From Mycolicibacterium lacusdiani (lineage in GTDB: Bacteria > Actinomycetota > Actinomycetes > Mycobacteriales > Mycobacteriaceae), in the NCBI RefSeq assembly GCF_021916785.1, contig NZ_JAKCFC010000004.1, positions 532,068-596,067 on the forward strand: a stretch of 64,000 bases of DNA. The letters are read 5' to 3'. This document shows positions 1-8,161 of the stretch, piece after piece. The notes beneath the pieces are model-generated. The model saw nothing but the letters and a program-made list of their open reading frames with translations, searched no databases and had not been told where the DNA came from. The stretch's first letter is position 1. Each line of letters begins with the position of its first letter. The position numbers and the translations under genes were made by a program.

Positions 1-135
1 GATCGGGTGTTGACCCAGCAGGGCCGCGATCGTCCACACGACCGGCTTGTCGACGGCCTCCGAGAGCTGCTGCCAGGTCAGCCCCTTTGCCAACCTGGCA
101 GCAACGATTTCGGCGGTGATCTCGTCGCGGGTCAC
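1..135 (-). CDS. cynS: Cyanate hydratase (cyanase), N-terminal part
   Basis: The 45 visible codons encode the N-terminal helical domain of cyanase, which converts cyanate and bicarbonate to ammonia and CO2. The segment LAKGLTWQQLSEAVDKP followed by AALLGQHPI matches the family pattern in which a helix-turn-helix-like domain ends in an A-LLGQ signature. The rest of the gene, including the catalytic Arg/Glu/Ser domain, lies beyond the left window edge. The GTG start at 135 overlaps the TGA of the FNT channel gene as GTGA, so the two genes are translationally coupled. I infer that the channel serves the cyanate pathway. Family assignment is good; only the length seen is limiting. Confidence 0.82.
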   Translation of the reverse strand, partial: MTRDEITAEIVAARLAKGLTWQQLSEAVDKPVVWTIAALLGQHPI

Positions 136-989
136 GCGTTCACCTTGGCGGGGATCTCGAAGTCCTGGATCGGCGTGCTGGGACGGCGCCATTCACCGCC
201 GGTGCGGGCATGGGTCGCGTACAGCGTGAGGCCGACGAACGCCAGACCGCCGACGAGATTGCCGATCACCGTGGGGATCTCGTTCCACACCAGGTAGTCC
301 GCGATCGAGAAGTCGCCGCCCATCATCAGCCCCGACGGGAACAGGAACATGTTGACGACGGAGTGTTCGAAGCCCATGTAGAAGAAGAGCATGATCGGCA
401 TCCACATGGTGATGACCTTGCCGGACACCGACGTCGACATCATGGCGGCGACGACACCGGTCGACACCATCCAGTTGCACAGCACGCCGCGGATGAACAG
501 GGTCAGCATGCCGGCGGCCCCGTGCTCCGCATAGCCGACCGTGCGGGTCGAGCCGATCTCGCCGAGCCGCTGACCCACCTCGTTCGGGTCGACGGTGAAT
601 CCGTAGGTCAGGGTGACGGCGATCATGACCGCGACCGTGACCGCGCCAAGGAAGTTGCCGACGAAGACCAGGCCCCAGTTCCGCAGCATCGACCCGACGG
701 TGACGCCGCGCCGCTTGTCGAGCAGCGCGAGCGGCACCAGCGTGAAGACGCCGGTCAGCAGGTCGAAGCCCATCAGGTACAGCAGGCAGAAGCCGACCGG
801 GAACAGCACCGCGCCGAGCAGTGCGTTGCCGGTTTGCACGGTGATCGTCACCGCGAACGCTGCCGCGAGGGCGAGGATGGCGCCGGCCATGTAGGCGCGG
901 ATGACCGTGTCCCTGGTGGACATGAACACCTTGGCCTCGCCGGCGTCGATCATCTTCGTGACGAACTGTCTGGGGTCCACATAGGACAT
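132..989 (-). CDS. Formate/nitrite transporter (FNT) family channel
   Basis: This 285-residue polytopic inner-membrane protein has the six-helix pattern of FNT channels (FocA/NirC), which pass small monovalent anions such as formate, nitrite or hydrosulfide. Visible family features are the conserved first segments (AGAILALAAAF, LMGFDLLTGVF), the central NW-LVF-GNFLGA stretch, and MGFEHSVVNMFLFP near residue 210. The ATG at 989 is preceded by GGGAGAA at somewhat long spacing. Its stop overlaps the cyanase start by 4 bases, so a role in uptake of cyanate, or release of a product or bicarbonate-related anion, is inferred. The substrate is not readable from sequence. Confidence 0.85.
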   Translation of the reverse strand: MSYVDPRQFVTKMIDAGEAKVFMSTRDTVIRAYMAGAILALAAAFAVTITVQTGNALLGAVLFPVGFCLLYLMGFDLLTGVFTLVPLALLDKRRGVTVGSMLRNWGLVFVGNFLGAVTVAVMIAVTLTYGFTVDPNEVGQRLGEIGSTRTVGYAEHGAAGMLTLFIRGVLCNWMVSTGVVAAMMSTSVSGKVITMWMPIMLFFYMGFEHSVVNMFLFPSGLMMGGDFSIADYLVWNEIPTVIGNLVGGLAFVGLTLYATHARTGGEWRRPSTPIQDFEIPAKVNA

Positions 990-1120
990 GGCGGTGGGTT
1001 CTCCCGTTCGGTTGAGCTGGAACGGGTGCCAGACTGCGTCTCGGCCATGTCGCCGAGGTGAAGCGATTGGAAGGTCTGCGTCACGTTCTCATCACCGGGG
1101 ACGGGCCGCCCCTGTGAGGA

Positions 1121-1894
1121 CTACTCGCCCCGCCAGTGGGGCTTGCGCTTCTCCCGCCACGCCGTGATGCCCTCCACCACGTCGGCCGTCGCCCCCGCCA
1201 CCTTGCGCATCACCTCGCCGAACCGCACCGATTCGACCCACCCCATGTCGGCGGTGCGCCACGCCACTTCCTTGGTCGCCCGCTGGGCCAGCGGCGCCGC
1301 CTCGGTCAGGGTCTCGGCCCACGCCCGCGCGGTCGACTGCAGATCGACCGGTTCGACGAGTCGCCACACCAACCCGACCTCCTTGGCCCGTCGGGCGCTC
1401 ATCGGCTTCCCGGTGAGGAGCAGTTCCATCGCGTCCGCCCAGAGCAGCCGTTGCGGCAGCCGGATCGCGCCGACGATGGTGGGCACCCCGATCCGCACCT
1501 CCGGGAACGCGAACGTAGCCTCCGTACTCGCGATCACGAAGTCGCAGAACAGGACTCCTGTCAGGCCGTAGCCGATGCACGGCCCCTGGACCGCCGCGAT
1601 GGTCGGCTTGAACAGCTCCATGCCACTCTCGAAGGAGTTGATCGTCGGCTTTTCCCAGAACGTGCCTGCGAACGTCCCGACCGCCCCCTCGCCGTCCTTG
1701 AGATCGCCGCCCGCGCAGAACACCCGGCCATTGGCGGTCAGGATCGCCACCCACGCGTCTTCCTCGTCGCGGAAGCGGTTCCATGCTGCGTTCAGCTCCT
1801 CGCGCAAGGCACCGTTGATGGCGTTGCCCGCCTCGGGACGGTTGAGGGTGATCGTGGCGATGTGATCGCTCAATTCGTAGGTGACGAGGCTCAT
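1121..1894 (-). CDS. Enoyl-CoA hydratase/isomerase family protein
   Basis: This 257-residue crotonase-fold protein carries TLNRPEAGNAINGALREEL near the N-terminus and the oxyanion-hole stretch GRVFCAGGDLKDGEG around residues 58-72. A second conserved segment, AAVQGPCIGYGLTGVLFCDFVIAS, contributes the other oxyanion-hole amide. Such proteins hydrate or isomerise enoyl-CoA thioesters in beta-oxidation and related catabolism. The ATG at 1894 is preferred over a TTG at 1900. No strong ribosome site is visible, so either is possible. It stands alone between the FNT gene and the divergent AGCS transporter. Substrate chain length cannot be inferred. Confidence 0.85.
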   Translation of the reverse strand: MSLVTYELSDHIATITLNRPEAGNAINGALREELNAAWNRFRDEEDAWVAILTANGRVFCAGGDLKDGEGAVGTFAGTFWEKPTINSFESGMELFKPTIAAVQGPCIGYGLTGVLFCDFVIASTEATFAFPEVRIGVPTIVGAIRLPQRLLWADAMELLLTGKPMSARRAKEVGLVWRLVEPVDLQSTARAWAETLTEAAPLAQRATKEVAWRTADMGWVESVRFGEVMRKVAGATADVVEGITAWREKRKPHWRGE

Positions 1895-2054
1895 GGGCAA
1901 ACCCTAGGGCGATTCGTCAAGCGCACGAGCATCTGCTCACGGTAACGCCAAAGTCACTGCCTTAACGCAGATGTCACACACCTCGTGATCGACTGTGAAA
2001 GCATCTGTAGCCGCCGGACCGATCGAGTGCGCCACGACTGAACGGAGAACCACC

Positions 2055-3626
2055 GTGAGAGATCTGCTCGACACGATCAACGGTTATGTCTTCAGCAACG
2101 CGCTGGTCTACCTCTGCCTCGGCGCAGGCCTTTACTTCTCGATCCGGTCCCGCTTCGTCCAGGTCCGCCAGGTCAAGGAGATGGTGCGGCTCATGCTCAA
2201 GGGTGAGAAGTCGCCCTCCGGAGTGTCGTCGTTCCAGGCCCTGACCATGTCCCTGGCTGGCCGCATCGGCACCGGCAACATCGCGGGCGTCGCGACCGCC
2301 ATCGCGTTCGGCGGCCCGGGCGCCCTCTTCTGGATGTGGGCCGTGGCCTTCCTTGGCGCCTCGACGTCCTACGTCGAGTGCACGCTGGGTCAGGTCTACA
2401 AGACCAAGGACGATCTCACCGGCGAGTACCGCGGCGGACCTGCCTACTACTTGAGCCGGGCCATGGCGCACACCCGCGCAGCGGGGGCGTTCAAGGTCTA
2501 CGGACTGGTCTTCGCCGCGGTCACCATGCTGGCCTGCGGCATCCTGCTTCCCGGCGTGCAGGCGAACTCGATGGCATCGGCGATGAGCGGAGCCTGGGGC
2601 ATCTCACCCTGGGTGATCGGCGTCGCGACCGTCATCGTGCTGGCGTTCGTGATCATCGGCGGCGTGAAGCGCATCGCGGCGTTCGCCTCGGTGGTGGTGC
2701 CGTTCATGGCGGTGGTGTACATACTGCTGGCCCTGGTCATCGTGTTCGCCAATGCGGGCGAGGTGCCAGGCATCCTCAAACTGATCTTCGAGAGCGCATT
2801 CGGCCTGGACGCCGGTTTCGGTGCGATCGTCGGGTCGGCGGTGCTGTGGGGCGTCAAGCGCGGCGTGTACTCCAACGAGGCAGGGCAGGGCACGGGTCCG
2901 CACGCCGCTGCTGCCGCAGAGGTCTCGCACCCCGCCAAGCAGGGTCTCGTCCAGGCGTTCGCCGTCTACGTCGACACGCTGTTCGTCTGCACCGCAACGG
3001 GATTCCTCATCCTGTCGACCGGTGCCTACCGGGTGTTCGAGGGTGAGAGCGAGACCGGTGCAGTGCTCGCCGAGGGCGGCGACTTCCTGCCCGCCGACGC
3101 CGCGGTCGGGCCGTCCTACGCGCAGGCCGGGTTCGACACGCTGTGGAACGGGGCCGGCTCGACCTTCATCGCGGTGTCGCTGGCGTTCTTCTGTCTGACC
3201 ACGATCATCGCGTACTACTACATGGCCGAGACCAACCTCCGGTTCCTGCTGGGGAAGTTCAACACCATCGAGATCCCCGGCATCCGCAGCACCCTCGGCG
3301 GAACTGCGACACGCGTCCTGCAGGCCATCATCCTCGCCGCGGTCGTGCAGGGTGCCGTCTCCACTGCCACCGAAGCATGGACGCTGGGCGACATCGGCGT
3401 CGGCTTGATGGCATGGCTCAACATCATTGGCATCCTCATGCTGCAGCAGCCCGCCTACAAGTGCCTTCGCGACTACGAGCGCCAGAAGAAGGCAGGTCTC
3501 GATCCGGCTTTCGACCCGCTCGCCCTGGGCATCAAGGGCGCCACGTTCTGGGAGAACTACGACGCCAGGACGGGCAAGGAGCGGGTGCCCGCGGGCGACC
3601 GACAGTCACCCACGACGCCGGATTGA
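2055..3626 (+). CDS. AGCS family sodium:alanine/glycine symporter
   Basis: This 523-residue membrane protein belongs to the alanine-or-glycine:cation symporter family, which imports small amino acids with sodium. The hallmark segments are present: GKSPSG-like EKSPSGVSSFQALTMSLAG, RIGTGNIAGVATAIAFGGPGALFWMW near residues 72-98, and RGVYSNEAGQGTGPHAAAAAE near residues 270-290, where the N-E-A-G-G-S/T signature of the family sits. The GTG at 2055 is chosen because GGAG lies 7 bases upstream; an upstream in-frame extension to 1995 has no such support. The C-terminus is hydrophilic. It converges on the helicase gene with only one base between the stop codons. Confidence 0.88.
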   Translation: MRDLLDTINGYVFSNALVYLCLGAGLYFSIRSRFVQVRQVKEMVRLMLKGEKSPSGVSSFQALTMSLAGRIGTGNIAGVATAIAFGGPGALFWMWAVAFLGASTSYVECTLGQVYKTKDDLTGEYRGGPAYYLSRAMAHTRAAGAFKVYGLVFAAVTMLACGILLPGVQANSMASAMSGAWGISPWVIGVATVIVLAFVIIGGVKRIAAFASVVVPFMAVVYILLALVIVFANAGEVPGILKLIFESAFGLDAGFGAIVGSAVLWGVKRGVYSNEAGQGTGPHAAAAAEVSHPAKQGLVQAFAVYVDTLFVCTATGFLILSTGAYRVFEGESETGAVLAEGGDFLPADAAVGPSYAQAGFDTLWNGAGSTFIAVSLAFFCLTTIIAYYYMAETNLRFLLGKFNTIEIPGIRSTLGGTATRVLQAIILAAVVQGAVSTATEAWTLGDIGVGLMAWLNIIGILMLQQPAYKCLRDYERQKKAGLDPAFDPLALGIKGATFWENYDARTGKERVPAGDRQSPTTPD

Positions 3627-3627
3627 C

Positions 3628-6165
3628 CTAGTCCATGCGGCCGGCGTCGACGAGTCGCAGGATCGCGGTTCCCGCCTCGTCGGACTCCTCGAGGTCGACC
3701 TCCACGTCGAAGCCCCAGTCGTGGTCTCCCGCCGGGTCGTCGAGGATCTGCCGCACCCGCCACACGTCGGGCCTGCGGTCGACGATCAGCAGTGCCGGTC
3801 CGCGCGCATCGGGCCCGGTGCCCACGTCGTCGTGCTCGTCGAAGTACTCCTCGCCGACGTCCTGCCAACGCTCCGCCGTCCATCCCGACTCGGCGTCCAG
3901 CTGACCCAGGTCGTACCAGCGGCGCCGGGCGAACAGTTCGACCCGACGGAACAGCGAGTTGCGGACCATCGCGGTGAACGCGCGCTCGTTGCCCGTCACG
4001 GGGCGCGGGCGCGCCGGCACGGACACCGGGACGTTCAGCGGCTCGTCGGGGCTGGTGAGTTGCTCCCACTCGTCGAGCAGGCTCGAATCCACCTGTCGCA
4101 CCAGCTCACCCAGCCACTCGACGATGTCGGTGACCTCCTCGGTGCGTGCGGCGGTCGAGATCCCCGACCGCAGGGCCTTGAAAGCATCGGAGAGGTAGCG
4201 CAGCACCGCACCCTCGGAGCGGGTCAGGCCGTAGACGCTGACGAACTCGCGGAACGTGAACGCCCGCTCCCACATCTCCCGCACCACCGACTTCGGCGAC
4301 GGCCGGACGTCGGCGGCCCACGGGTTGCTCTGCAGGTACGTCTCGAACGCGGCTGCGAGCAGCTCCTCGAGTGGCTTCGGATAGGTGACGTCCTCGAGCA
4401 GGACCATCCGCTCGTCGTACTCGATGCCCTCGGCCTTCATCTGCGCGACGGCCTCGCCCTTGGCCTTGTTGAGCTGTGCTGCGAGTATCTGGCGGGTATC
4501 CTCGAGCGTCGCCTCCATCACCGAGACCACGTCCAGCGCATGGGTTTCCGACTCCGGATCGAGCAGTTCGATGGCGGCCAGCGCGAACGTCGACAGCGGC
4601 TGGTTCAACGCGAAGTCGGGTGGCAGGTCGACGGTGAGGCGGTAGCGCCGCCCGTCTGGGTCGGCCTCGTCGAGCCGCTCCAGGACGTCGGCCTGCAGCA
4701 GCGAGCGGGCGATGCCGACCGCCTCGCGAATCAGCTTGAGCTGGCGCTTGCGGGGTTCGTGATTCTCGGTCAGCAACCGGCGCATGGCGAAGAACGGGTC
4801 GCCGGGCCTGTCGACGACGTCGAGGATCATCGCGGTGGATATCCGCATGTGGCTGGTCAGCGGCTCCGGCGCGGCCGAAACCAGCCGGGTCATGGTCGAC
4901 TCGCTCCACGGCACCATGCCCTCAGGCACCTTGCGACGCACCAACTTTCGGCGCTTCTTCGGGTCGTCGGCGACCTTCGCGAACTGCTTGAGGTTCTCCA
5001 CCTCGTGCTCGGGTGCCTGAACCACGACGGTGCCCGCGGTGTCGTAGCCCGCTCGGCCTGCCCGACCCGCGATCTGGTGGAACTCGCGTGCGCTGAGCAG
5101 CCGGGTGCGGGTGCCGTCGTACTTCGACAGCGCCGAGAAGACGACGGTGCGGATGGGGACGTTTATCCCGACGCCGAGGGTGTCCGTGCCGCAGATGACC
5201 TTGAGCAGACCTGCCTGGGCGAGCTGCTCGACCAGCCGCCGGTACTTGGGCAGCATGCCCGCGTGGTGCACGCCGATCCCATGCCGGACGAGTCGCGACA
5301 GCGTCGTGCCGAACGCCGACGAGAAGCGGAACGCGCCGATGAGGTCGGCGATCGCCGCCTTCTCTTCCTTGGTGCAGACGTTCACGCTCATCAACGCCTG
5401 CGCGCGTTCCAGGGCCGACGCCTGGGTGAAGTGCACGACGTAGATCGGCGCCTGCTTGGTGCCCAGGAGTTCGCCGATGGTCTCGTGCATCGGCGTCGTG
5501 GCGTAGGAGTAGAACAGCGGGACCGGACGCTCGGCGTTGGCCACCAGCGCGGTGGGACGGCCGGTGCGGCGCGTCAGGTCTTCACGGAGGAACGTGACGT
5601 CGCCGAGCGTCGCCGACATCAGGAGGAACTGGGCGCGCGGGAGTTCGAGCAGGGGGACTTGCCACGCCCAGCCGCGGTCCGGATCCCCGTAAAAGTGGAA
5701 CTCGTCCATGACGACGAAGCCGATGTCGGCGTCCGCACCCTCCCGCAGCGCGATGTTGGCCAGCACCTCCGCGGTGCACGCGATGATTGGCGCCGACGAG
5801 TTCACGGCGGCGTCGCCGGTCAGCATGCCGACGTTCTCGGCGCCGAACACACCGCACAACGCGAAGAACTTCTCGCTGACCAGTGCCTTGATCGGGGCGG
5901 TGTAGTAGCTGGTGCGACCACCGGCCAGCGCGGCGTACAGCGCGCCGGTCGCCACCAGGGACTTGCCCGATCCGGTCGGTGTCGCCAGCACGACGTTGGA
6001 GCCGCTGACCAGTTCGATCAGCGCCTCCTCCTGGGCCGGATAGAGCGCTGTGCCGCTCGCCTCGGCCCAGGCCGCGAACGACGCGAACAATTCGTCGGGG
6101 TCGGCGCCCTTGGCGCGCAGCACCGACAAGTCGCTGGGGTCGTCGAGGAGCGGAGTGGGAGACAT
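3628..6165 (-). CDS. DEAD/DEAH-box (Ski2-like) helicase with DUF3516 C-terminus
   Basis: This 845-residue protein is a superfamily 2 helicase. Walker A (ATPTGSGKS) is at about residues 61-69, the Walker B box reads DEFH rather than DEAH or DEVH, motif III is SATLG, and motif VI is QIAGRAGRAGYD. The order and the large C-terminal region match actinobacterial helicases of the DUF3516 group, related to the RNA helicase Ski2/Mtr4. The in-frame ATG at 6165 begins MSPTPLLDD; a GTG 9 bases upstream is an alternative. The substrate (RNA or DNA) cannot be read from sequence. The opposite strand holds an unusually long open frame that is only a shadow. Confidence 0.85.
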   Translation of the reverse strand: MSPTPLLDDPSDLSVLRAKGADPDELFASFAAWAEASGTALYPAQEEALIELVSGSNVVLATPTGSGKSLVATGALYAALAGGRTSYYTAPIKALVSEKFFALCGVFGAENVGMLTGDAAVNSSAPIIACTAEVLANIALREGADADIGFVVMDEFHFYGDPDRGWAWQVPLLELPRAQFLLMSATLGDVTFLREDLTRRTGRPTALVANAERPVPLFYSYATTPMHETIGELLGTKQAPIYVVHFTQASALERAQALMSVNVCTKEEKAAIADLIGAFRFSSAFGTTLSRLVRHGIGVHHAGMLPKYRRLVEQLAQAGLLKVICGTDTLGVGINVPIRTVVFSALSKYDGTRTRLLSAREFHQIAGRAGRAGYDTAGTVVVQAPEHEVENLKQFAKVADDPKKRRKLVRRKVPEGMVPWSESTMTRLVSAAPEPLTSHMRISTAMILDVVDRPGDPFFAMRRLLTENHEPRKRQLKLIREAVGIARSLLQADVLERLDEADPDGRRYRLTVDLPPDFALNQPLSTFALAAIELLDPESETHALDVVSVMEATLEDTRQILAAQLNKAKGEAVAQMKAEGIEYDERMVLLEDVTYPKPLEELLAAAFETYLQSNPWAADVRPSPKSVVREMWERAFTFREFVSVYGLTRSEGAVLRYLSDAFKALRSGISTAARTEEVTDIVEWLGELVRQVDSSLLDEWEQLTSPDEPLNVPVSVPARPRPVTGNERAFTAMVRNSLFRRVELFARRRWYDLGQLDAESGWTAERWQDVGEEYFDEHDDVGTGPDARGPALLIVDRRPDVWRVRQILDDPAGDHDWGFDVEVDLEESDEAGTAILRLVDAGRMD

Positions 6166-6263
6166 GTCGAGCACCAGCCTGCCTGACGGACCCGTCCCGC
6201 CTACAGGTGGCGCTCCCTCTACGGCCGGGGTGGCCTGACGTCGCGTGTCTTCATGAACGCGAT

Positions 6264-6288
6264 GGTTTGAAGTGCGAAACCTGGGTAT
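6264..6288 (+). promoter_or_regulatory. Candidate SigF-type promoter before the Gly/Ala-repeat gene
   Basis: GGTTT at 6264-6268 and GGGTAT at 6283-6288 match the -35 and -10 boxes recognised by mycobacterial SigF, but the 14-base spacer is one short of the usual 15-17. The ATG of the repeat protein is 9 bases after the -10 box, which would give an almost leaderless transcript. Confidence 0.5.
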
Positions 6289-6297
6289 GAGCGCCTC

Positions 6298-6876
6298 ATG
6301 ATCACGAAATCACGAATTACGGGAATGGTCCTGACCGGTGCTGCCTCCGCGTTGCTCGCGGCGGGGCCGATGGTCGGGGCGGTGACGGTCGGCAGCACTG
6401 CCGGCGTCGCACCGGGGGCTTCCTACGTGGCCGGTGGGCCCGCCGGGTGCATCGACCCCGAAGGCACGGGCTGCGCGGTGGCCGGTCCGGGTGGCGCCGG
6501 TGCGGCGGTCCCGGGGGCAGGTGCGCAAGCGGGTCCGGGTGGCGCCGGTGCCGCGGTCCCAGGTGCGGGTGCGGTGGCCGGTCCGGGTGGCGCCGGTGCG
6601 GCGGTCCCGGGGGCAGGTGCGCAAGCGGGTCCGGGTGGCGCCGGTGCCGCGGTCCCAGGTGCGGGTGCGGTGGCCGGTCCCGAGGGTGCAGGCGCCTTCG
6701 TGCCGGGTGCGGGTGCGCAGGCCGGTCCGGATGGCGCGGGTGCCGTGGTTCCGGGTGCGGGTGCGCAGGCAGGTCCCGGCGGTGCCGGTGCCTCGGTGCC
6801 GGGTGCGGGTGCCCAGGCCGGACCTGGCGGTGCCGGTGCGTGCGTGCCGGGCTTCTGCGTCGGCGCCGGCGGCTAA
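6298..6876 (+). CDS. Secreted Gly/Ala/Pro-rich tandem-repeat protein
   Basis: This 192-residue protein starts with a cleavable signal peptide (hydrophobic residues about 8-32). From residue about 60 it is built of roughly 15-residue units of the form GPGGAGAAVPGAGAQA, with alternating AQA and AVA endings. Two cysteines (in GCIDPEGTGC) precede the repeats and two close the protein (GACVPGFC), so the repeat block is bracketed by possible disulfides. I do not recognise a named family. It resembles low-complexity secreted mycobacterial proteins. A perfect hairpin follows its stop. Confidence is high that it is a gene, low on function. Confidence 0.7.
   Translation: MITKSRITGMVLTGAASALLAAGPMVGAVTVGSTAGVAPGASYVAGGPAGCIDPEGTGCAVAGPGGAGAAVPGAGAQAGPGGAGAAVPGAGAVAGPGGAGAAVPGAGAQAGPGGAGAAVPGAGAVAGPEGAGAFVPGAGAQAGPDGAGAVVPGAGAQAGPGGAGASVPGAGAQAGPGGAGACVPGFCVGAGG
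6540..6680 (+). repeat. Coding tandem repeat with near-identical 90-base units
   Basis: Inside the repeat gene, a block spelling GGTGCGGCGGTCCCGGGGGC and onward at about 6506 recurs almost unchanged at about 6596. Two higher-order units of about 90 bases are therefore nearly identical, which points to recent duplication or slippage. Later units (6690-6850) have diverged. Confidence 0.65.
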
Positions 6877-6895
6877 CCGAACTGCGAGACGACAG

Positions 6896-6925
6896 CCACG
6901 CCGGTGGTCCTCACCACCGGCGTGG
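6896..6925. terminator. Bidirectional hairpin terminator between convergent genes
   Basis: CCACGCCGGTGGT and its exact complement flank a 4-base CCTC loop, giving a perfect 13-bp stem. It lies 20 bases after the repeat gene stop and 26 bases before the stop of the convergent membrane protein gene. There is no T-run, as is common for mycobacterial hairpins. Confidence 0.75.
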
Positions 6926-6950
6926 CTTCGTCATGTCGGCGGGGCCACGT

Positions 6951-7955
6951 TCAGCGTCGGTTGGGGTCTGACGGTCCGCCGAAGCCGCCGGGATTGGTGC
7001 TGCCGGGGTTGGAACCGTAGCCCGGCTGGCCGTATCCGCCCTGGCCGCCGCCCTGATACGGGTCCTGGCCGCCGTACGGCCCCGGCTGGCCATGTTGCGG
7101 GCCATAGGGGTTGGGCTGGTACGGCGCCGTCTGCGGGCCGCCCTGAGGCAGCTGCGGCGACGGCGCGGTGTACTGCTGGGGTGGCTGGTCCTGGCCGTAC
7201 TGCGGTGGGCCGCTCTGCGGGTAGCCGCCCGGAGTTCCGTAGCGGGACTGGTCGGCGGGCTGAGGCGGCCCGCTGGACTTCCGGTCGGCCAGCTGCTGCC
7301 TGACGTTGCGGCCCTCCTCCTCGACCTTGTCGAGGTAGTTCTCCCACCGCTGCTGCATCGGCTTGATCAGACCGCCACCCACGCCGACGACGAGGATGCC
7401 GCCGATGGTGGCGAGGATCGCCACGAGCACCGGCAGCGTCACGGTCAGTGCGATGCCCACCTGATTCAGCGCGGCGATGATGCCGAGGCCGAGGATGAAG
7501 ATGCTGGCGAGATTGGCGAGCATGCGGCCATAGGACAGGCCGCTCAACGCATTCGACACCAGATCCCGTACGGCCGCCGCGATCGCCGACGCGACGACGA
7601 CGATGATGAGCGCGACGACGAGCTTGGGCAGGAACGCGATGACGCCCGACAGCAGATCGCTGATCGGATTCTGGCCGAACACGCCGAACGCCAGCTGCAG
7701 GACGAACAGCAGCAGTGCGTAGTAGACGAGCTTGGAGACGATCGTGCTCGCGTCGTAGTCGCTGCGGGCGAGCGCCTTTCGGACGCCTCCGCGCTCCACC
7801 GCGCGGTCGAAGCCCACGCGTTCGAGGATCTTGTCGACGGCCTTCGCAAACAGCTTGGCGACGATGATGCCGATGACGAGTATGAGAATGAAGGCGGCCA
7901 GTTTCGGGGCGAACGTCGCCACCGACCTCCACATGTCCTTCAGTGCGTCTTCCAC
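6951..7955 (-). CDS. TM-helix repeat (MscS-like) membrane protein with Gly/Pro/Gln/Tyr tail
   Basis: This 334-residue protein has about five hydrophobic segments in residues 15-200, including FILILVIGIIVAKLFAKAVDKIL and a second similar helix unit. This pattern resembles the conserved TM-helix repeats found in proteins related to small mechanosensitive channels. The segment FILGLGIIAALNQVGIA fits that family. From residue about 225 it changes to a flexible cytoplasmic or external tail rich in Gly, Pro, Gln and Tyr (PQYGQDQPPQQY). The ATG at 7955 is the natural start. A role in osmotic or membrane-tension response is a family inference only. Confidence 0.7.
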   Translation of the reverse strand: MEDALKDMWRSVATFAPKLAAFILILVIGIIVAKLFAKAVDKILERVGFDRAVERGGVRKALARSDYDASTIVSKLVYYALLLFVLQLAFGVFGQNPISDLLSGVIAFLPKLVVALIIVVVASAIAAAVRDLVSNALSGLSYGRMLANLASIFILGLGIIAALNQVGIALTVTLPVLVAILATIGGILVVGVGGGLIKPMQQRWENYLDKVEEEGRNVRQQLADRKSSGPPQPADQSRYGTPGGYPQSGPPQYGQDQPPQQYTAPSPQLPQGGPQTAPYQPNPYGPQHGQPGPYGGQDPYQGGGQGGYGQPGYGSNPGSTNPGGFGGPSDPNRR

Positions 7956-8083
7956 GGGTGCAGCCTTTCGTTAGTGCAACGGCGCCCCCGCGGCCGGCAA
8001 GTCGAACAACGCGGGCGGGATTCCCGCGTGCTTCCCGTACAAACGGCGTCCGTCAGGCCTTCGTGCGTTTGCAAGGAGCGCAC

Positions 8084-8112
8084 TTGTGCGAGTCGCGGAA
8101 CGGGCGTACCGT
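8084..8112 (+). promoter_or_regulatory. Promoter of the DUF4396 gene
   Basis: TTGTGC at 8084-8089 and TACCGT at 8107-8112 are separated by 17 bases, a good SigA-type arrangement. The predicted transcript start falls inside the palindrome at 8116-8136, where a bound repressor would block initiation. Confidence 0.55.
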
Positions 8113-8115
8113 CCC

Positions 8116-8136
8116 GTATACCCCCAGGGGGTATAC
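8116..8136. promoter_or_regulatory. CsoR-like operator, perfect 21-bp palindrome
   Basis: Arms GTATACCCCC and GGGGGTATAC flank a single central A. The G-tract flanked by AT-rich TAT ends is the recognised form of CsoR/RcnR-family operators (copper and related metal or sulfur sensing). It lies just after the -10 box and 25 bases before the GTG of the His-rich membrane protein. No csoR gene is in the window. Confidence 0.75.
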
Positions 8137-8161
8137 GAACCAACGGAAAGGACGTCGCATC

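Noticed and set aside
3427..6186. A 919-codon open frame on the plus strand
   Set aside because: It runs antisense to the DUF3516 helicase, which has clear helicase motifs. The frame lacks any family feature and results from codon bias in high-G+C DNA.
6480..6860. A CRISPR array
   Set aside because: The repeats are in frame, Gly/Ala-coding and lack unique spacers.
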